The notes beneath the pieces were generated by a model. The model ran no database searches. It worked only from the letters and a program-made list of their open reading frames with translations, and was not told where the DNA came from. From NCBI GenBank assembly GCA_013127575.1, contig CP053418.1, positions 744,001-808,000 on the forward strand: DNA of 64,000 nt. Reading direction: 5' to 3'. The DNA is from Ramlibacter terrae (GTDB lineage Bacteria; Pseudomonadota; Gammaproteobacteria; Burkholderiales; Burkholderiaceae_C). This document shows positions 1 to 9,594 of the stretch, in pieces (within the stretch, counting starts at the first letter, position 1; each line of letters starts with the position of its first letter). The translations under genes and the position numbers were made by a program.

Positions 1-1
1 C

Positions 2-148
2 GAGAACAACCCCGCCGTCGGCCGCAACAACGGCGTGATGGGCGCGATCGCCAAGCAGTTCTCCAACGCCGAACTGAAGGCGCTGGCCAACTACATGGGT
101 TCGCTGGACAGCGAGCTGTCGATCAAGCCGGAACCGCGGTTCCGCTAG
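2..148 (+). CDS. c-type cytochrome, C-terminal end (partial)
   Basis: Only the last 48 codons lie in the window; the start and the CXXCH haem site are outside it. The visible part reads like the final helix of a small class I cytochrome c: a Met in the segment NNGVMGAIAKQFS that could be the sixth haem ligand, followed by an amphipathic helix with SNAELKALANYM, the usual end of such domains. The protein would be periplasmic. A bidirectional hairpin terminator follows within 25 bases. The family call rests on this short tail, so it is moderately sure; the exact electron partner cannot be told. Confidence 0.6.
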   Translation, partial: ENNPAVGRNNGVMGAIAKQFSNAELKALANYMGSLDSELSIKPEPRFR

Positions 149-169
149 GGCCTGGCGGCTCCATGAAGA

Positions 170-192
170 AAGGCCCCGCGAGGGGCTTTTTG
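170..192. terminator. Bidirectional intrinsic terminator
   Basis: GCCCC/GGGGC stem with a GCGA loop, followed by TTTTT on the plus strand; on the minus strand the same hairpin is followed by CTTTCTT. It sits between the cytochrome c end and the end of the convergent DUF1841 gene. Confidence 0.75.
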
Positions 193-194
193 CA

Positions 195-274
195 TTGTCA
201 TTGCGGGCTTGACCCGCAATCCAGCGACAGCCGTGGATCCGGCATGGATCCCGGGTCGAGCCCGGGATGACAGC
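195..274. repeat. Composite double-hairpin intergenic repeat, copy 1
   Basis: Two adjacent palindromes: TTGCGGGCTTGACCCGCAA and, after a spacer, CCCGGGTCGAGCCCGGG, the whole bounded by TGTCAT and ATGACA. The same unit recurs at 5625-5683 (inverted) and 12684-12743. This copy has about 20 extra bases between the two hairpins (around 233-251), which looks like a partial internal duplication of the spacer. Confidence 0.8.
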
Positions 275-283
275 GGGGGTAGG

Positions 284-718
284 TCAATCCCGCGTGGCCC
301 TGCGCTGCACGCACTCCACGTACGCCTGCCCGTCCGGCGGCCGGCCCGAGCGCTGGCTCTCCCACAGCATCTGGCCGAGGCACTCCATCGCTTCATGGTG
401 GGCGTCGTGCAGGGACTGCCGGCGGGCGGCCAGCAGTTCCACCGCCTGCCGGATGCCGCGCGGCTGGTCGATCGAGCATTGCTCGCTGATCGACAGGTGC
501 ATCGAGAGATGGAGGAACGGGTTGGCGGCGCCGCTGGAGCCGTCGTAGACCCGGGCCACCGCCGCCTCGGCGTCGGCCATGTCGGGGTCGTACTCGGGGT
601 GCTCCTTCAGCCATTCGTGGGCCAGCGTCTCCGGGGCGTCCGGGAGCTGCCCGGACCGGGCCTTCGCGTGCACGCCGCAGAAGAAGCGCCGCACGTCTTC
701 CTGCGAGGGATTGAACAT
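284..718 (-). CDS. DUF1841 family protein
   Basis: A 144-residue intact protein that matches the DUF1841 pattern over its full length: N-terminal MFNPSQEDVRRFF, the central NPFLHLSMHLSISEQ segment and SIDQPRGIR, then DAHHEAMECLGQMLWE near the C-terminus. No signal peptide or membrane segment is visible, so it is probably cytoplasmic. The function of the family is not known. The start lies 4 bases after the stop of the IlvD-family gene upstream, so the two are likely co-transcribed on the minus strand. One of the few genes here with an uninterrupted frame. Confidence 0.88.
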   Translation of the reverse strand: MFNPSQEDVRRFFCGVHAKARSGQLPDAPETLAHEWLKEHPEYDPDMADAEAAVARVYDGSSGAANPFLHLSMHLSISEQCSIDQPRGIRQAVELLAARRQSLHDAHHEAMECLGQMLWESQRSGRPPDGQAYVECVQRRATRD

Positions 719-722
719 GCCC

Positions 723-2467
723 CTACTTTACTTCCGGCACGCGCTTCCCATTGGCCGGAGGCACCGGGAAGGCGAAGTCCACGCCCCGGTCCGCCTGCGT
801 CACGTTCTCCGGGAACAGCTTGCGGTAGCCGCGCTCTGCACTGGGTTCCGTCACCGGCTCCGCCTTCATCCGCGCCGCCAGTTCCTCGTCGGACACCAGC
901 AGCGCCAGCTCGCGGTTGCTCACGCTGAGCCGGATGCGGTCGCCGTTGCGCACCCAGGCCAGCGGCCCACCCACGGCGGCCTCGGGCGTCACATGCAGCA
1001 CCACGGTGCCGAATGCCGTGCCGCTCATGCGGCCGTCGCTGATGCGCAGCATGTCCTTCACGCCTTGCCGTGCCAGCTTCATCGGCATCGGCAGCGCGCC
1101 GGCTTCCGGCATGCCGGGGTGGCCCTTGGGGCCGATGCGCTTGAGCACCAGCACGTCGTCGGCGGTCACGTCGAGGTCCGGGTCATCGATGCGCGCGGCC
1201 AGGTCGGCGGCGTTCTCGAAGACCACGGCGCGCCCCTCGTGCTCCATCAGCTTCGCGCTGGCCGCCGACTGCTTGATGATCGCGCCGCCGGGCGCCAGGT
1301 TGCCGCGCAGCACGGCGATGCCGCCCTGCGGGTAGATCGGGTTGTCGAACGGACGCACCACGTCCTGCTTGAACGCCGGACGCGCCGCTTCCAGTTCCTC
1401 GCCGAGCGTGCGGCCGGTGACGGTCATCGCGTCCGGGTGCAGCAGCGGCTTCAGCTCGCGCAGCAGCGTCGCCATGCCGCCCGCGTGGTGGAAGTCTTCC
1501 ATGTAGTGGTCGCCGCTGGGCTTCAGGTCCAGCAGCACCGGCGTTTCGCGGCCCATGCGGTCCAGCGCCTGCAGGTCCACCTCGAGCCCCATGCGGCCCG
1601 CCATCGCCGTCAGGTGGACGATGGCGTTGGTGGTGGAGCCGCCGATCGCCAGCAGCACGCGCATCGCGTTCTCGAAGGCCTGCGGCGTCAGGATCTTGTC
1701 GATCGTCAGCCGCTGCTTCGCCGCCTGCACCGCGATGCGCCCGCTTTCTTCGGCGACGCGCATGCGGTCGGCCGTCACCGCCGGCGGGCTGGCGCCGCCC
1801 GGCACCGTCATGCCCAGCGCTTCGGAAACGCAGGCCATCGTGCTGGCCGTTCCCATCACCGAGCAGGTGCCCACGCTGGCCACGAGCTGGTCGTTGACGT
1901 CGTCGATCTCTTCCTGGTCGATGTCCTGCGCACGGAAGCGCGCCCAGTAGCGCCGGCAATCCGTGCACGCGCCGACGCGCGCGCCGCGGTGCGAGCCGGT
2001 CAGCATCGAACCGGTGATCAGTTGCACGGCGGGCAGCCCGGCGGACGCCGCGCCCATCAACTGCGCCGGCACCGTCTTGTCGCAGCCGCCGATCAGCACC
2101 ACCGCGTCCATCGGCTGCGCGCGCACCTCTCCTCGGTGTCCATCGCCATCAGGTTGCGCAGGTACATGCTGGTGGGCGACGCGAAGCTCTCGTGCAGCGA
2201 GATCGTCGGGAACTCCATCGGCAATCCGCCGGCCAGCATGATCCCGCGCTTGAGCGCCTCGATCAGCGCGGGGGCGTTGCCGTGGCACGGGTTGTAGGCG
2301 CTGCCGGTGCTGGCGATGCCGATCACCGGGCGGTCCAGGGCGGCGTCGGTGTAGCCCGCGCCCTTGATGAAGGCCTTGCGCAGGAACAGCGAAAAGCCTT
2401 CGTCGCCGTAGCTGGTGAGGCCCTTGCGCATGCCCGTGGCGGGCGGTTTCGGATTGTCGTTGCTCAT
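723..2467 (-). CDS. IlvD/Edd family dehydratase (dihydroxy-acid or sugar-acid dehydratase)
   Basis: About 580 residues. Iron-sulfur/metal cysteines typical of the family are visible: YNPCH near residue 61, GGCDK near 133, GACTDCRR near 165 and GTCSVMGTA near 206; GGSTTNAIVHL and HHAGGM follow. The enzyme would remove water from a 2,3-dihydroxy acid to give a 2-keto acid. Details such as YNPCH and the DapA-family gene 3 kb away fit an L-arabonate-type sugar-acid dehydratase as well as branched-chain IlvD; I cannot decide. The frame breaks near 2132: one missing base (an ATG codon, giving EEMVRAQPMD) restores it. The chosen start (MSNDNPKPP) gives the usual family length. Confidence 0.85.
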
Positions 2468-2623
2468 CGGTCTGCCTCGCTTTGCAGCGCGATCATGCCC
2501 GCAGCCGGGGCCGCCGGACTGTGGGTAAGTCTGTAGTGACCAGCCCGCCATGCCCCGCCAGAATGGCCCGGACCCGTGCCCCGGGCATGCGGCGTGAGTG
2601 CTTTTTCCTACGGAGACAAGTCC

Positions 2624-3575
2624 ATGAAGTCCATCAAGGCCACCATCCTCGCACTGCTCGCCGGCTTCGGCCGGCCGCGGGCGCCCAGAACATTTCCATC
2701 GCCACCGGCGGCACCGGCGGGGTGTACTACCCCATGGGCGGCGGCATCGCGGCCGTGCTCTCCAAGCACGTGCCCGGCATGTCGGCCACGGCCGAAGTCA
2801 CGGGCGGTTCGGTCGACAACCTCAAGCTGATCGGCAGCGGCAAGCCCTACGTCGGCTTCACCATGACCGACGCCGCGCAGGACGCCGCCAAGGGCGAAGA
2901 CAAGTTCAAGGGCAACAAGGTACCCCTGAAGACGCTGATGGTGCTGTACCCGAACCGCATGCACGTGGTGACGGTCGAAGGCAAGGGGATCACGAAGTTC
3001 TCCGACCTGAAGGGCAAGCGCGTTTCCACCGGCTCGCCCGGCAGCGCCACCGAGGTGATGGCCTTCCGCGTGATCGAGGCGGCCGGTTTCGACAAGGACA
3101 AGGACCTCAAGCGCGAGCGCCGGGCGCCGCCGAATCGGTCAATGCCATCAAGGACGGCAAGATCGACGCGTTCTTCTGGGTGGGCGGCCTGCCGACCGCC
3201 GCCGTGTCCGACCTGGCGAACACGCCCGGCACCAAGCTCAAGATGATCGACCATGCCGAGCTGGTGGCCAAGATGAACCAGAAGTACGGCAACCTGTACG
3301 TCGAGGACACCATCGAGAAGTCGGTCTACAAGGGCATGGACACCGACAACAAGCAGGCCACCGTGATGAACATCCCGGTGGCCCACGAGACGATGGACGA
3401 GAAGACCGCGTACAACATCGTCAAGACCATCTTCGACAAGAAGCCCGACCCGGTGGCGGTGCACAAGGAAGCCGAGAACTTCAAGCTGGAGAACCAGAAG
3501 AGCGCCGCCTCGCCGGTGCCCTTCCACCCCGGCGCGGTCAAGTACTTCGCCGAAAAAGGCATCAAGCTGAACTGA
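2624..3575 (+). CDS. TAXI-family TRAP transporter solute-binding protein
   Basis: Periplasmic receptor of a tripartite ATP-independent transporter. It starts with a signal peptide (MKSIKATILALLAGF), then the TAXI hallmark ISIATGGTGGVYYPMGGG, and later SDLKGKRVSTGSPGSATE and DAFFWVGGLPTAAV. About 318 residues once repaired, the normal size. Two single-base losses interrupt it: near 2675 in the signal peptide, and near 3121, where adding T recreates CCTGG and gives RLGAAESVNA. The fused permease starts 13 bases downstream, so binding protein and permease form one unit. The ligand cannot be read from the sequence; neighbours (DapA-like, RraA-like, IlvD-like) suggest an organic or sugar acid. Confidence 0.9.
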
Positions 3576-3588
3576 CGCGGCGCACCGC

Positions 3589-5615
3589 GTGAGCGAGATC
3601 CCCACCACGACGGCGCCCGCCGTCGTGAGCTCCGAGGCGCTGCACAAGGCCGAGGAGTTCATCGAAGCCGAGGAAGGCGCCGCCAACAAGCTCAAGGGCT
3701 GGCTGGCGGTGTTCGTCATGGTGACGGCCATCGTCATGTCGGCCTTCCACCTCTACACGGCCTACGCGATCGTGCCGACGCAGACGCTGCGCCCGGTGCA
3801 CGTGGCGTTCGTGCTGTTCCTGACCTTCCTCGTGTTCCCGGTGGCCGCGCGCTACCGCCACCGCATCATGTGGTGGGACTGGCTGGCCGCGGCCCTGTCA
3901 ATCGCGGTGGTGGTCTACCTGATCCGGGCGGCGACGACTTCACCGACCGCAACACCTCTCCGCTGCCGTGGGACATCGTGTTCGGCATTGCGCTGATCGT
4001 GCTGGTGCTGGAGGCCATGCGCCGCACCAACGGCTGGATCATGCCGGTCATCACGTGTGCCTTCCTCGCGTACGCGCTGGCGGGCCCATGGCTGCCGGCG
4101 CCGTGGACGCACAAGGGCTACGAGATCGGGCGGCTGGTGGGCGTGATGTACATGACGCTCGAAGGCATCTTCGGCGTGGCGGTCGACGTCTCGTCGTCGC
4201 TCATCATCCTGTTCACGATCTTCGGCGCCTTCCTGCAGTACTCGCAGGCCGGCAAGTTCTACATCGACTTCTCGTTCTCGGCGATGGGCGGCAAGCCGAC
4301 GGGCGCCGGCCGCACGGTGGTGCTCGCGTCCTTCCTGCTCGGCGGCCCGTCGGGCTCCGGGGTGGCGACGACGGTCACGCTGGGCTCCGTCGCGTATCCG
4401 ATGCTGGCGAAGGTCGGCTACGAGCGCAACGCGGCTGGCGGATTGCTCGCGGCGGGCGGACTCGGCGCGATCATCTCGCCGCCCGTGCTGGGCGCCGCGG
4501 CCTTCCTGATCGCCGAGTTCCTCAAGATCTCGTACCTCGACGTGCTGCTGATGGCGGTGATCCCGACGCTGCTCTTCTACTTCGCGCTGTTCCTGATGGT
4601 GGAGATCGACGCGCGCAAGTACGGCATGGGCAACGTGGCCTTCGAGAAGGTCGACACGGTCTGGAACCTCACGCGCAAGTACTGGTTCCACTTCCTGTCG
4701 CTGGTCTCCATCGTGGCCTTCATGATGTGGGGCTTCTCGCCGGTGATGTCTGTGTTCGCGGCGACCATCGTCTCGTTCTTCACCAGCTTCCTGCGGCGCG
4801 ACACGGCGCTGCTGCCCTACGACCTGTTCACCGGGCCGGGATCGTTCTGGAAGCGGCTGGGCGGATCGGGCCTGGTCAAGGCGATGGAAGGCGGCTCGAT
4901 CGGCATGCTGAACGTGGCGGCCACCTGCGCCGGCGCCGGCATCATCGTCGGCGTCGTCACGCTCACCGGGCTGGGCCTGAAGTTCAGTTCCATCGTCGTC
5001 GACTACGCCGCCGGTTCGCTGTTGCTCACGGCGATCTTCACCGCGCTGGTGGTGTGGATCGTAGGGCTCGCGGTGCCGGTGACCGCGTCGTACATCATCT
5101 GCGCCGTGATCGCCGCCCCGGCGCTGATCAAGCTGGGCGTGCCCGACTTCGCGGCGCACATGTTCATCTTCTACTACGCCGTGCTGTCGGAGGTTTCGCC
5201 GCCCACCGCGCTGTCGCCGTTCGCCGCCGCCGCCATCACGGGCGGCGATCCGTACAAGACCACGCTGCAGTGCTGGAAGTACACCGTGCCGGCCTTCCTC
5301 GTGCCGTTCATGTTCGTGCTGGATCCGAGCGGGCTCGGGCTGCTGCTCATGGGCTCGACCAAGGCGCTGGCCACGGCCAACTGGTGGATGATCGCCGAGG
5401 TGACGATCACCTGCGCCATCGGCATCGCCGCGCTGGCGGCCGGCTTCCGGGCTGGGCGCTGCGGCGCACCAACAAGGTCGAGCGCGTGCTGTTGATCGTC
5501 GCCGGCGTGGCGCTCGCCTACCCGAGCTGGGGTCGCCGACGTCATTGGCCTCGGCGGCGTCGCGGCCGTGCTGGCGATGCAGTTCATGCGACGGCACGAG
5601 CCGCAATTGGCATGA
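3589..5615 (+). CDS. TRAP transporter fused permease (TAXI-associated 4TM/12TM)
   Basis: Inner-membrane permease in which the small DctQ-like and large DctM-like parts are fused, about 675 residues with many hydrophobic segments. Characteristic stretches: FVLFLTFLVFPVAAR, LEAMRRTNGW, the GGPSGSGVATT loop, NAAGGLLAAGGLGAIISPPVLG and YYAVLSEVSPPTALSPFAA. Start is GTG (MSEIPTTTAP). Frame breaks: near 3931 (one base missing, consistent with CCTGG or an extra G), near 5450 (T missing from CCTGG, giving GFLGWALRR), and near 5531 (one base extra or two missing), after which the protein ends in VADVIGLGG...RRHEPQLA. It works with the TAXI receptor just upstream. Composite repeat copy 2 follows the stop. 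Confidence 0.9.
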
Positions 5616-5624
5616 TGATGACCT

Positions 5625-5683
5625 GCTGTCATCCCGGGCTCGACCCGGGATCCATGGATTGCGGGGCAAGCCCGCAATGACAA
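5625..5683. repeat. Composite double-hairpin intergenic repeat, copy 2 (inverted)
   Basis: Reverse-complement orientation relative to copy 1: GCTGTCATCCCGGGCTCGA, then ATCCATGGATTGCGGG, ending AATGACA. The two hairpins are CCCGGGCTCGACCCGGG and TTGCGGGGCAAGCCCGCAA. It lies between the permease stop and the start of the DapA-family gene, so it is in the transcript of the cluster and could affect downstream expression; that role is inference. Confidence 0.8.
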
Positions 5684-5693
5684 GGCTTTGCAC

Positions 5694-6628
5694 ATGAACC
5701 AACTCACTGCCGACGCCAAAGGCGTCTACCTGATCACGGTCACGCCCTTCACCGACAGCGGCGCGCTGGACCTCGCCAGCACCGACCGCATGGTGGACTT
5801 CTGCCGGAGAAGGGCGTCACCGGCCTGACCATCCTGGGGATCATGGGCGAAGCCACCAAGCTCACCGCCGACGAGTCGCGCACCTACGTCCGGCAGGTGC
5901 TGGCGCGGGTGGGTGGCCGCGTGCCGGTCGTGGTCGGCGCTTCCGCGCCCGGCTTCGCGCCGATGAAGGAACTGAGCGATGCGGTGATGGAGATGGGTGC
6001 GTCCGGCGTCATGGTCGCGCCGCCGTCCACGGTGCGCACCGACGACCAGATCGTCGCCTACTTCGACCAGGTGAACGAGACGCTCGGGCCGAAGGTGCCG
6101 TGGGCGCTGCAGGACCACCCGGTCTCCACCGGCGTGCAGATGTCGGCATCGGTCATCCTGCGCATCCTGAAGAACTCGCCCACCTGCGTGATGCTCAAGC
6201 ACGAGGACTGGCCGGGGCTGGCGAAGCTGTCGGCGATCCGCGCCGCCGGCGAACGGGGCGACGTGAAGCGCGTGTCCATCCTCACCGGCAACGGCGGCGG
6301 CCTGTTCCTGCCGGAAGAGATGACGCGCGGCGCCGACGGCGCCATGACGGGCTTCGCGTATCCGGAGATGATGGTCGACGTGGTGGCGGCGCATGCGCGC
6401 GGCGACGTCGAACGCGCGCACGACCTGTTCGATGCCTACCTGCCGCTGGCGCGCTACGAGCAGCAGGCCGGCGTCGGCCTGGCGGTGCGCAAGCACATCC
6501 TGCAGCAGCGAGGCGTGATCGCGTCGGCGGCCGTGCGCAAGCCCGGCCCGAAGCTGTCGGCCCAGGACGTCGCCGACATCGCGCTGCTGACGCGGCGGCA
6601 GGAAAAGCGTTTGCGCGAGATCGGCTGA
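5694..6628 (+). CDS. DapA-family aldolase/dehydratase (dihydrodipicolinate synthase-like)
   Basis: A cytoplasmic TIM-barrel lyase of about 311 residues. The N-terminal GVYLITVTPF, GITGLTILGIMGEATKL-type phosphate/carboxylate-binding segment (the usual GTTGE is GIMGE here) and the Schiff-base lysine in VMLKHEDWPG (about residue 169) are seen. The tyrosine motif of true DapA (YNVP) is replaced by LQDHPVSTG, typical of non-lysine-biosynthetic members acting on 2-keto acids, so a keto-acid aldolase or dehydratase is more likely than lysine synthesis. One base is missing near 5805; adding T recreates CCTGG (FCLEKGVTG). The stop is 11 bases before the RraA-like gene, with a good ribosome site between them. 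Confidence 0.85.
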
Positions 6629-6639
6629 AGGAGGACACG

Positions 6640-7358
6640 ATGAGCGACACCCCGAACATGGACCTCGATGCGAAGGCGCGCGAGATCCTCACCCAGGTCA
6701 CGACGGCCACGCTGACGACCGTGCTGCTGAAGAAGGGCCTGCGCAACCTGTGGATCCGCGGCTCGCGGCCGATCCGCACCGGTCAGCCGCGGCTGGTCGG
6801 CCGCGTGTTCACGCTGCGCTTCGTGCCCGCGCGCGAAGACTGGCGACGCCGGAATCGTGGTCGTCGCCCATCTCGACGCGGGCCGCCATCGAGGCGATGC
6901 CGCCCGGCTGCATCGCCGTGGTCGATTCGATGGGCGTGCAGGACGCCGGCATTTTCGGCGACATCCTGTGCGCGCGCATGGCCAAGCGCGGCATCACGGC
7001 GCTGGTCACCGACGGCGTCGTGCGCGACCTGCACGGCGTGCTCGGCACCGGCCTCAACGTCTGGTGCAGCGGCGCCGCGGCGCCCGCGTCGGTGGCGGGG
7101 CTGACGTTCGTCGACTGGCAGCGTCCCATCGGCTGCGGCGGGGTCGCGGTGTTCCCGGGCGACGTCGTGGTCTGCGACGACGATGGCGCGGTGCTGATCC
7201 CCGCCGCGATGCTCGACCACGTGCTGGAGCACGCGCCCGAGCAGGAGCGGCTGGAAGGCTGGATCATGGACGAGGTGAACCGGGGCGCCGCGCTGCCCGG
7301 CCTGTATCCGCCGAATGCGGAGAACAAGGCGCGCTACGAGGCGTCGAAGAAGAAGTAA
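6640..7358 (+). CDS. RraA-family protein (hydroxy-keto-acid aldolase/decarboxylase-like)
   Basis: About 239 residues of the RraA/HMG aldolase fold. The key conserved block VTDGVVRDLHG carries the Arg-Asp pair that binds substrate and metal in the aldolase members, and it is followed by GGVAVFPGDVVVCDDDGAVLIP. Presence of the Arg-Asp pair argues for catalysis (aldol cleavage of 4-hydroxy-2-keto acids or oxaloacetate decarboxylation) rather than the RNase E inhibitor role. One C is missing near 6844; CTGG becomes CCTGG and gives REDLATPESW. It is the last gene of the TRAP-DapA-RraA run and ends facing the convergent IclR gene across a short palindrome. Confidence 0.85.
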
Positions 7359-7363
7359 GCGTC

Positions 7364-7388
7364 GTCATTCCCGCGAAGGGGGGATGAC
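7364..7388. repeat. Short palindromic repeat between convergent genes
   Basis: GTCATTCCCGCGAAGGGG followed by GGATGAC: outer arms GTCAT/ATGAC and inner arms CCC/GGG around CGCGAA. It resembles the common genomic repeat of the form GTCATTCCCGCGAAGGCGG. It may also serve as a weak bidirectional terminator for the RraA-like and IclR genes. Confidence 0.5.
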
Positions 7389-7393
7389 GGAAT

Positions 7394-8182
7394 TCAGGAG
7401 CCTGCCAGCCGCTGCGAAATCAAGCGCGCCGTCTCCCGCAACCGCGGCAGCATCGCCTCCTGCATCTGCCGCGGCGGCGTGCGGTTCACGGCCGCTGATG
7501 TTGATCGCGGCGATGGTTCGGCCCGCGCGGTTGACGACCGGTGCCGCCATCGACACCAGCCCTTCTTCCAGTTCCTGGTTCACCAGGCACCAGCCTTGCC
7601 GCCGCGCCTGCTGCACCTTTGCCAGCAGCGCATCGGCATCGGTCAACGTGTGGCGCGTGCGCGCTTCGAGCGGGCTCGCGCGCAGCAGCGGCACCACCTC
7701 TTCGTCCGGCAATCCCGCCAGCAGCACGCGGCCCATCGACGTGCAGTAGGCCGGCAGCCGCGAGCCCACGCCCAGCGTGTTGCGCATGATCTTGCGGGTG
7801 GACACGCGCAGCACGTAGATGATGTCCGTGCCCTCCAGCACGCCGGCCGAGCACGACTCCGGACCTGCTCCACCAGCGCTTCCATCAGCGGCTCGGCCAC
7901 GTTCCACATCGGCATCGACGACAGGTAGGCGAAGCCGAGGTCGAGGATGCGCGGTGTCAGCATGAACTGCTTGCCGTCCGATTCCACATAGCCCAGCGTC
8001 TGCAGCGTCAGCAGGATGCGCCGCGCGCCGGCGCGCGTCAGGCCGGTGCGGCCCGCCACTTCCGTTAGCGTCTGCCGTGGCGCCGCCGCGCTGAACGAGC
8101 GGATCACCTCCAGCCCGCGGGCGAACGACTGCACGTAGGCGTCGCCCGGGCGAAGGTCGGCTGTGGGGCTTTTGTCGGCCAT
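7394..8182 (-). CDS. IclR-family transcriptional regulator (PcaR-like)
   Basis: About 263 residues. N-terminal winged helix-turn-helix: YVQSFARGLEVIRSF, LTEVAGRTGLTRAGARRILLTLQTLGYVE. The C-terminal effector domain follows (IIYVLRVSTRKIMRNTLGVGSRLPAYCTSMGRVLLA, SMAAPVVNRAGRTIAAINIS). Divergent from pcaI with a near-palindrome between the two, so it very likely controls the pcaIJF operon in response to a beta-ketoadipate-pathway compound, as PcaR/PcaU proteins do. Frame breaks: near 7861 (restoring CCAGG or CCTGG) and near 7467 (one extra or two missing bases), after which it ends RTPPRQMQEAML...RLAGS. Assignment to IclR is firm; the effector is inferred. Confidence 0.88.
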
Positions 8183-8194
8183 GTAGAATTCATT

Positions 8195-8215
8195 ATACGA
8201 ACACCGGTTCGGTAT
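8195..8215. promoter_or_regulatory. Putative IclR operator in the iclR-pcaI intergenic region
   Basis: Near-perfect inverted repeat ATACGAAC-ACCG-GTTCGGTAT (one extra G in the right arm), with a further GCGAACAATT half-site just downstream (8216-8225). It sits 12 bases upstream of the regulator's start and 25 bases upstream of pcaI, the right place for a divergent operator. Confidence 0.6.
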
Positions 8216-8239
8216 GCGAACAATTCAGGGAGACCTCCC

Positions 8240-8938
8240 ATGATCGACAAGATCGCGCCTTCGGTTGCCGATGCGCTGGCGGGCGTGAAGGACGGCGCCA
8301 CCGTCCTGATCGGCGGCTTCGGCACCGCCGGCATCCCGGGTGAACTGATCGACGGCCTGATCGAACAGGGCGCGCGCGACCTCACCGTCGTCAACAACAA
8401 CGCGGGCAACGCCGACCACGGGCTGGCCGCGCTGCTGAAGACGGGACGCGTGCGCAAGATCATCTGCAGCTTTCCGCGCAGGTCGACAGCTACGTCTTCG
8501 ACGAGCTGTACCGCAGCGGCAAGCTGGAGCTGGAACTGGTGCCGCAAGGCAACGGCCGAGCGCATCCGCGCCGCCGGCGCCGGCATCGGCGCGTTCTTCT
8601 GCCCGACGGCCGCCGGCACCGAGCTGGCGCAGGGCAAGGAGACGCGCGTGATCGACGGCAAGACGTACGTGCTCGAGTACCCGATCCACGGCGACGTCGC
8701 GCTGATCAAGGCCGAGGCGGGGGACCGCTGGGGCAACCTCGTGTACCGCAAGTCGGCGCGCAACTTCGGCCCGGTGATGGCCACCGCCGCGAAGCTCACG
8801 GTCGCGACGGTGCACGAGATCCGGCAACTGGGCGAGCTCGATCCCGAAGCGATCGTCACGCCCGGCATCTACGTCGGCAAGATCGTGAAGATCGACCGCG
8901 TGGCCACGCAGGCCGGCGGTTTCAAGAAGGCGGCATGA
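8240..8938 (+). CDS. pcaI: 3-oxoadipate CoA-transferase subunit A
   Basis: Alpha subunit of the CoA-transferase that moves CoA from succinyl-CoA to 3-oxoadipate. It shows [49 protein letters not shown] and [18 protein letters not shown], all typical of PcaI. About 233 residues. The frame stays open through the middle only by chance: a base is missing near 8483 (CGCAGG for CGCCAGG) and two near 8563 (AACGGC for AACCTGGC); repaired, the middle reads [18 protein letters not shown] and VPQGNLAERI. Both sites are CCWGG. It overlaps the next gene by ATGA, so translation of the two subunits is coupled. Confidence 0.9.
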   Translation: MIDKIAPSVADALAGVKDGATVLIGGFGTAGIPGELIDGLIEQGARDLTVVNNNAGNADHGLAALLKTGRVRKIICSFPRRSTATSSTSCTAAASWSWNWCRKATAERIRAAGAGIGAFFCPTAAGTELAQGKETRVIDGKTYVLEYPIHGDVALIKAEAGDRWGNLVYRKSARNFGPVMATAAKLTVATVHEIRQLGELDPEAIVTPGIYVGKIVKIDRVATQAGGFKKAA

Positions 8939-9579
8939 CCATGGCTTACCAGCGACGCACCAAGGACCAGCTCGCCGCGCGCGTGGCGCAGGACATCCAC
9001 GACGGCGCCTACGTCAACCTCGGCATCGGCATGCCGACGACCGTGGCGAACCACATTCCCGCCGGCCGTGAGGTGATCCTGCAAAGCGAGAACGGCATCC
9101 TCGGCATGGGCCCGGCGCCCCCACCGGCGGCGAGGACTACGACCTGATCAACGCAGGCAAGCAGCCGGTGACGCTGCTGGCCGGCGGCGCCTACTTCCAC
9201 CACGCCGACTCGTTCGCGATGATGCGCGGCGGCCACCTCGACATCTGCGTGCTGGGCGCCTTCCGGTGTCGGCCACCGGCGACCTCGCCAACTGGAGCAC
9301 CGGCGAGCCCGGCGCGATCCCCGCGGTCGGCGGTGCGATGGACTTGGCCATCGGCGCCAAGCAGACCGGGTGATGATGGACCTGCTGACCAGGCAGGGCC
9401 AGAGCAAGGTGGTGGAGCGCTGCACCTACCCGCTGACCGGCCCCGGCTGCGTCAAGCGGATCTACTCCGACCTTGCGACGCTGGAATGCACGCCGCAAGG
9501 GCTGAAGCTGGTGGACGTGGTGGAAGGCCTCACGCACGCCGAACTCGAACAACTGGTGGGCCTCCCCATCGCCGCCTGA
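8935..9579 (+). CDS. pcaJ: 3-oxoadipate CoA-transferase subunit B
   Basis: Beta subunit, about 216 residues, with [14 protein letters not shown] and the catalytic-glutamate region [10 protein letters not shown], then [20 protein letters not shown]. The ATGA overlap with pcaI sets the start at 8935; an ATG at 8941 is also possible. Three losses: near 9117 in a C run, near 9264 (A of CCAGG, giving GAFQVSATGDL) and near 9367 (T of CCTGG, giving KQTWVMMD). The heterodimer makes 3-oxoadipyl-CoA for the thiolase encoded 15 bases downstream. Confidence 0.9.
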
Positions 9580-9594
9580 ACTGGAGACATAGTC

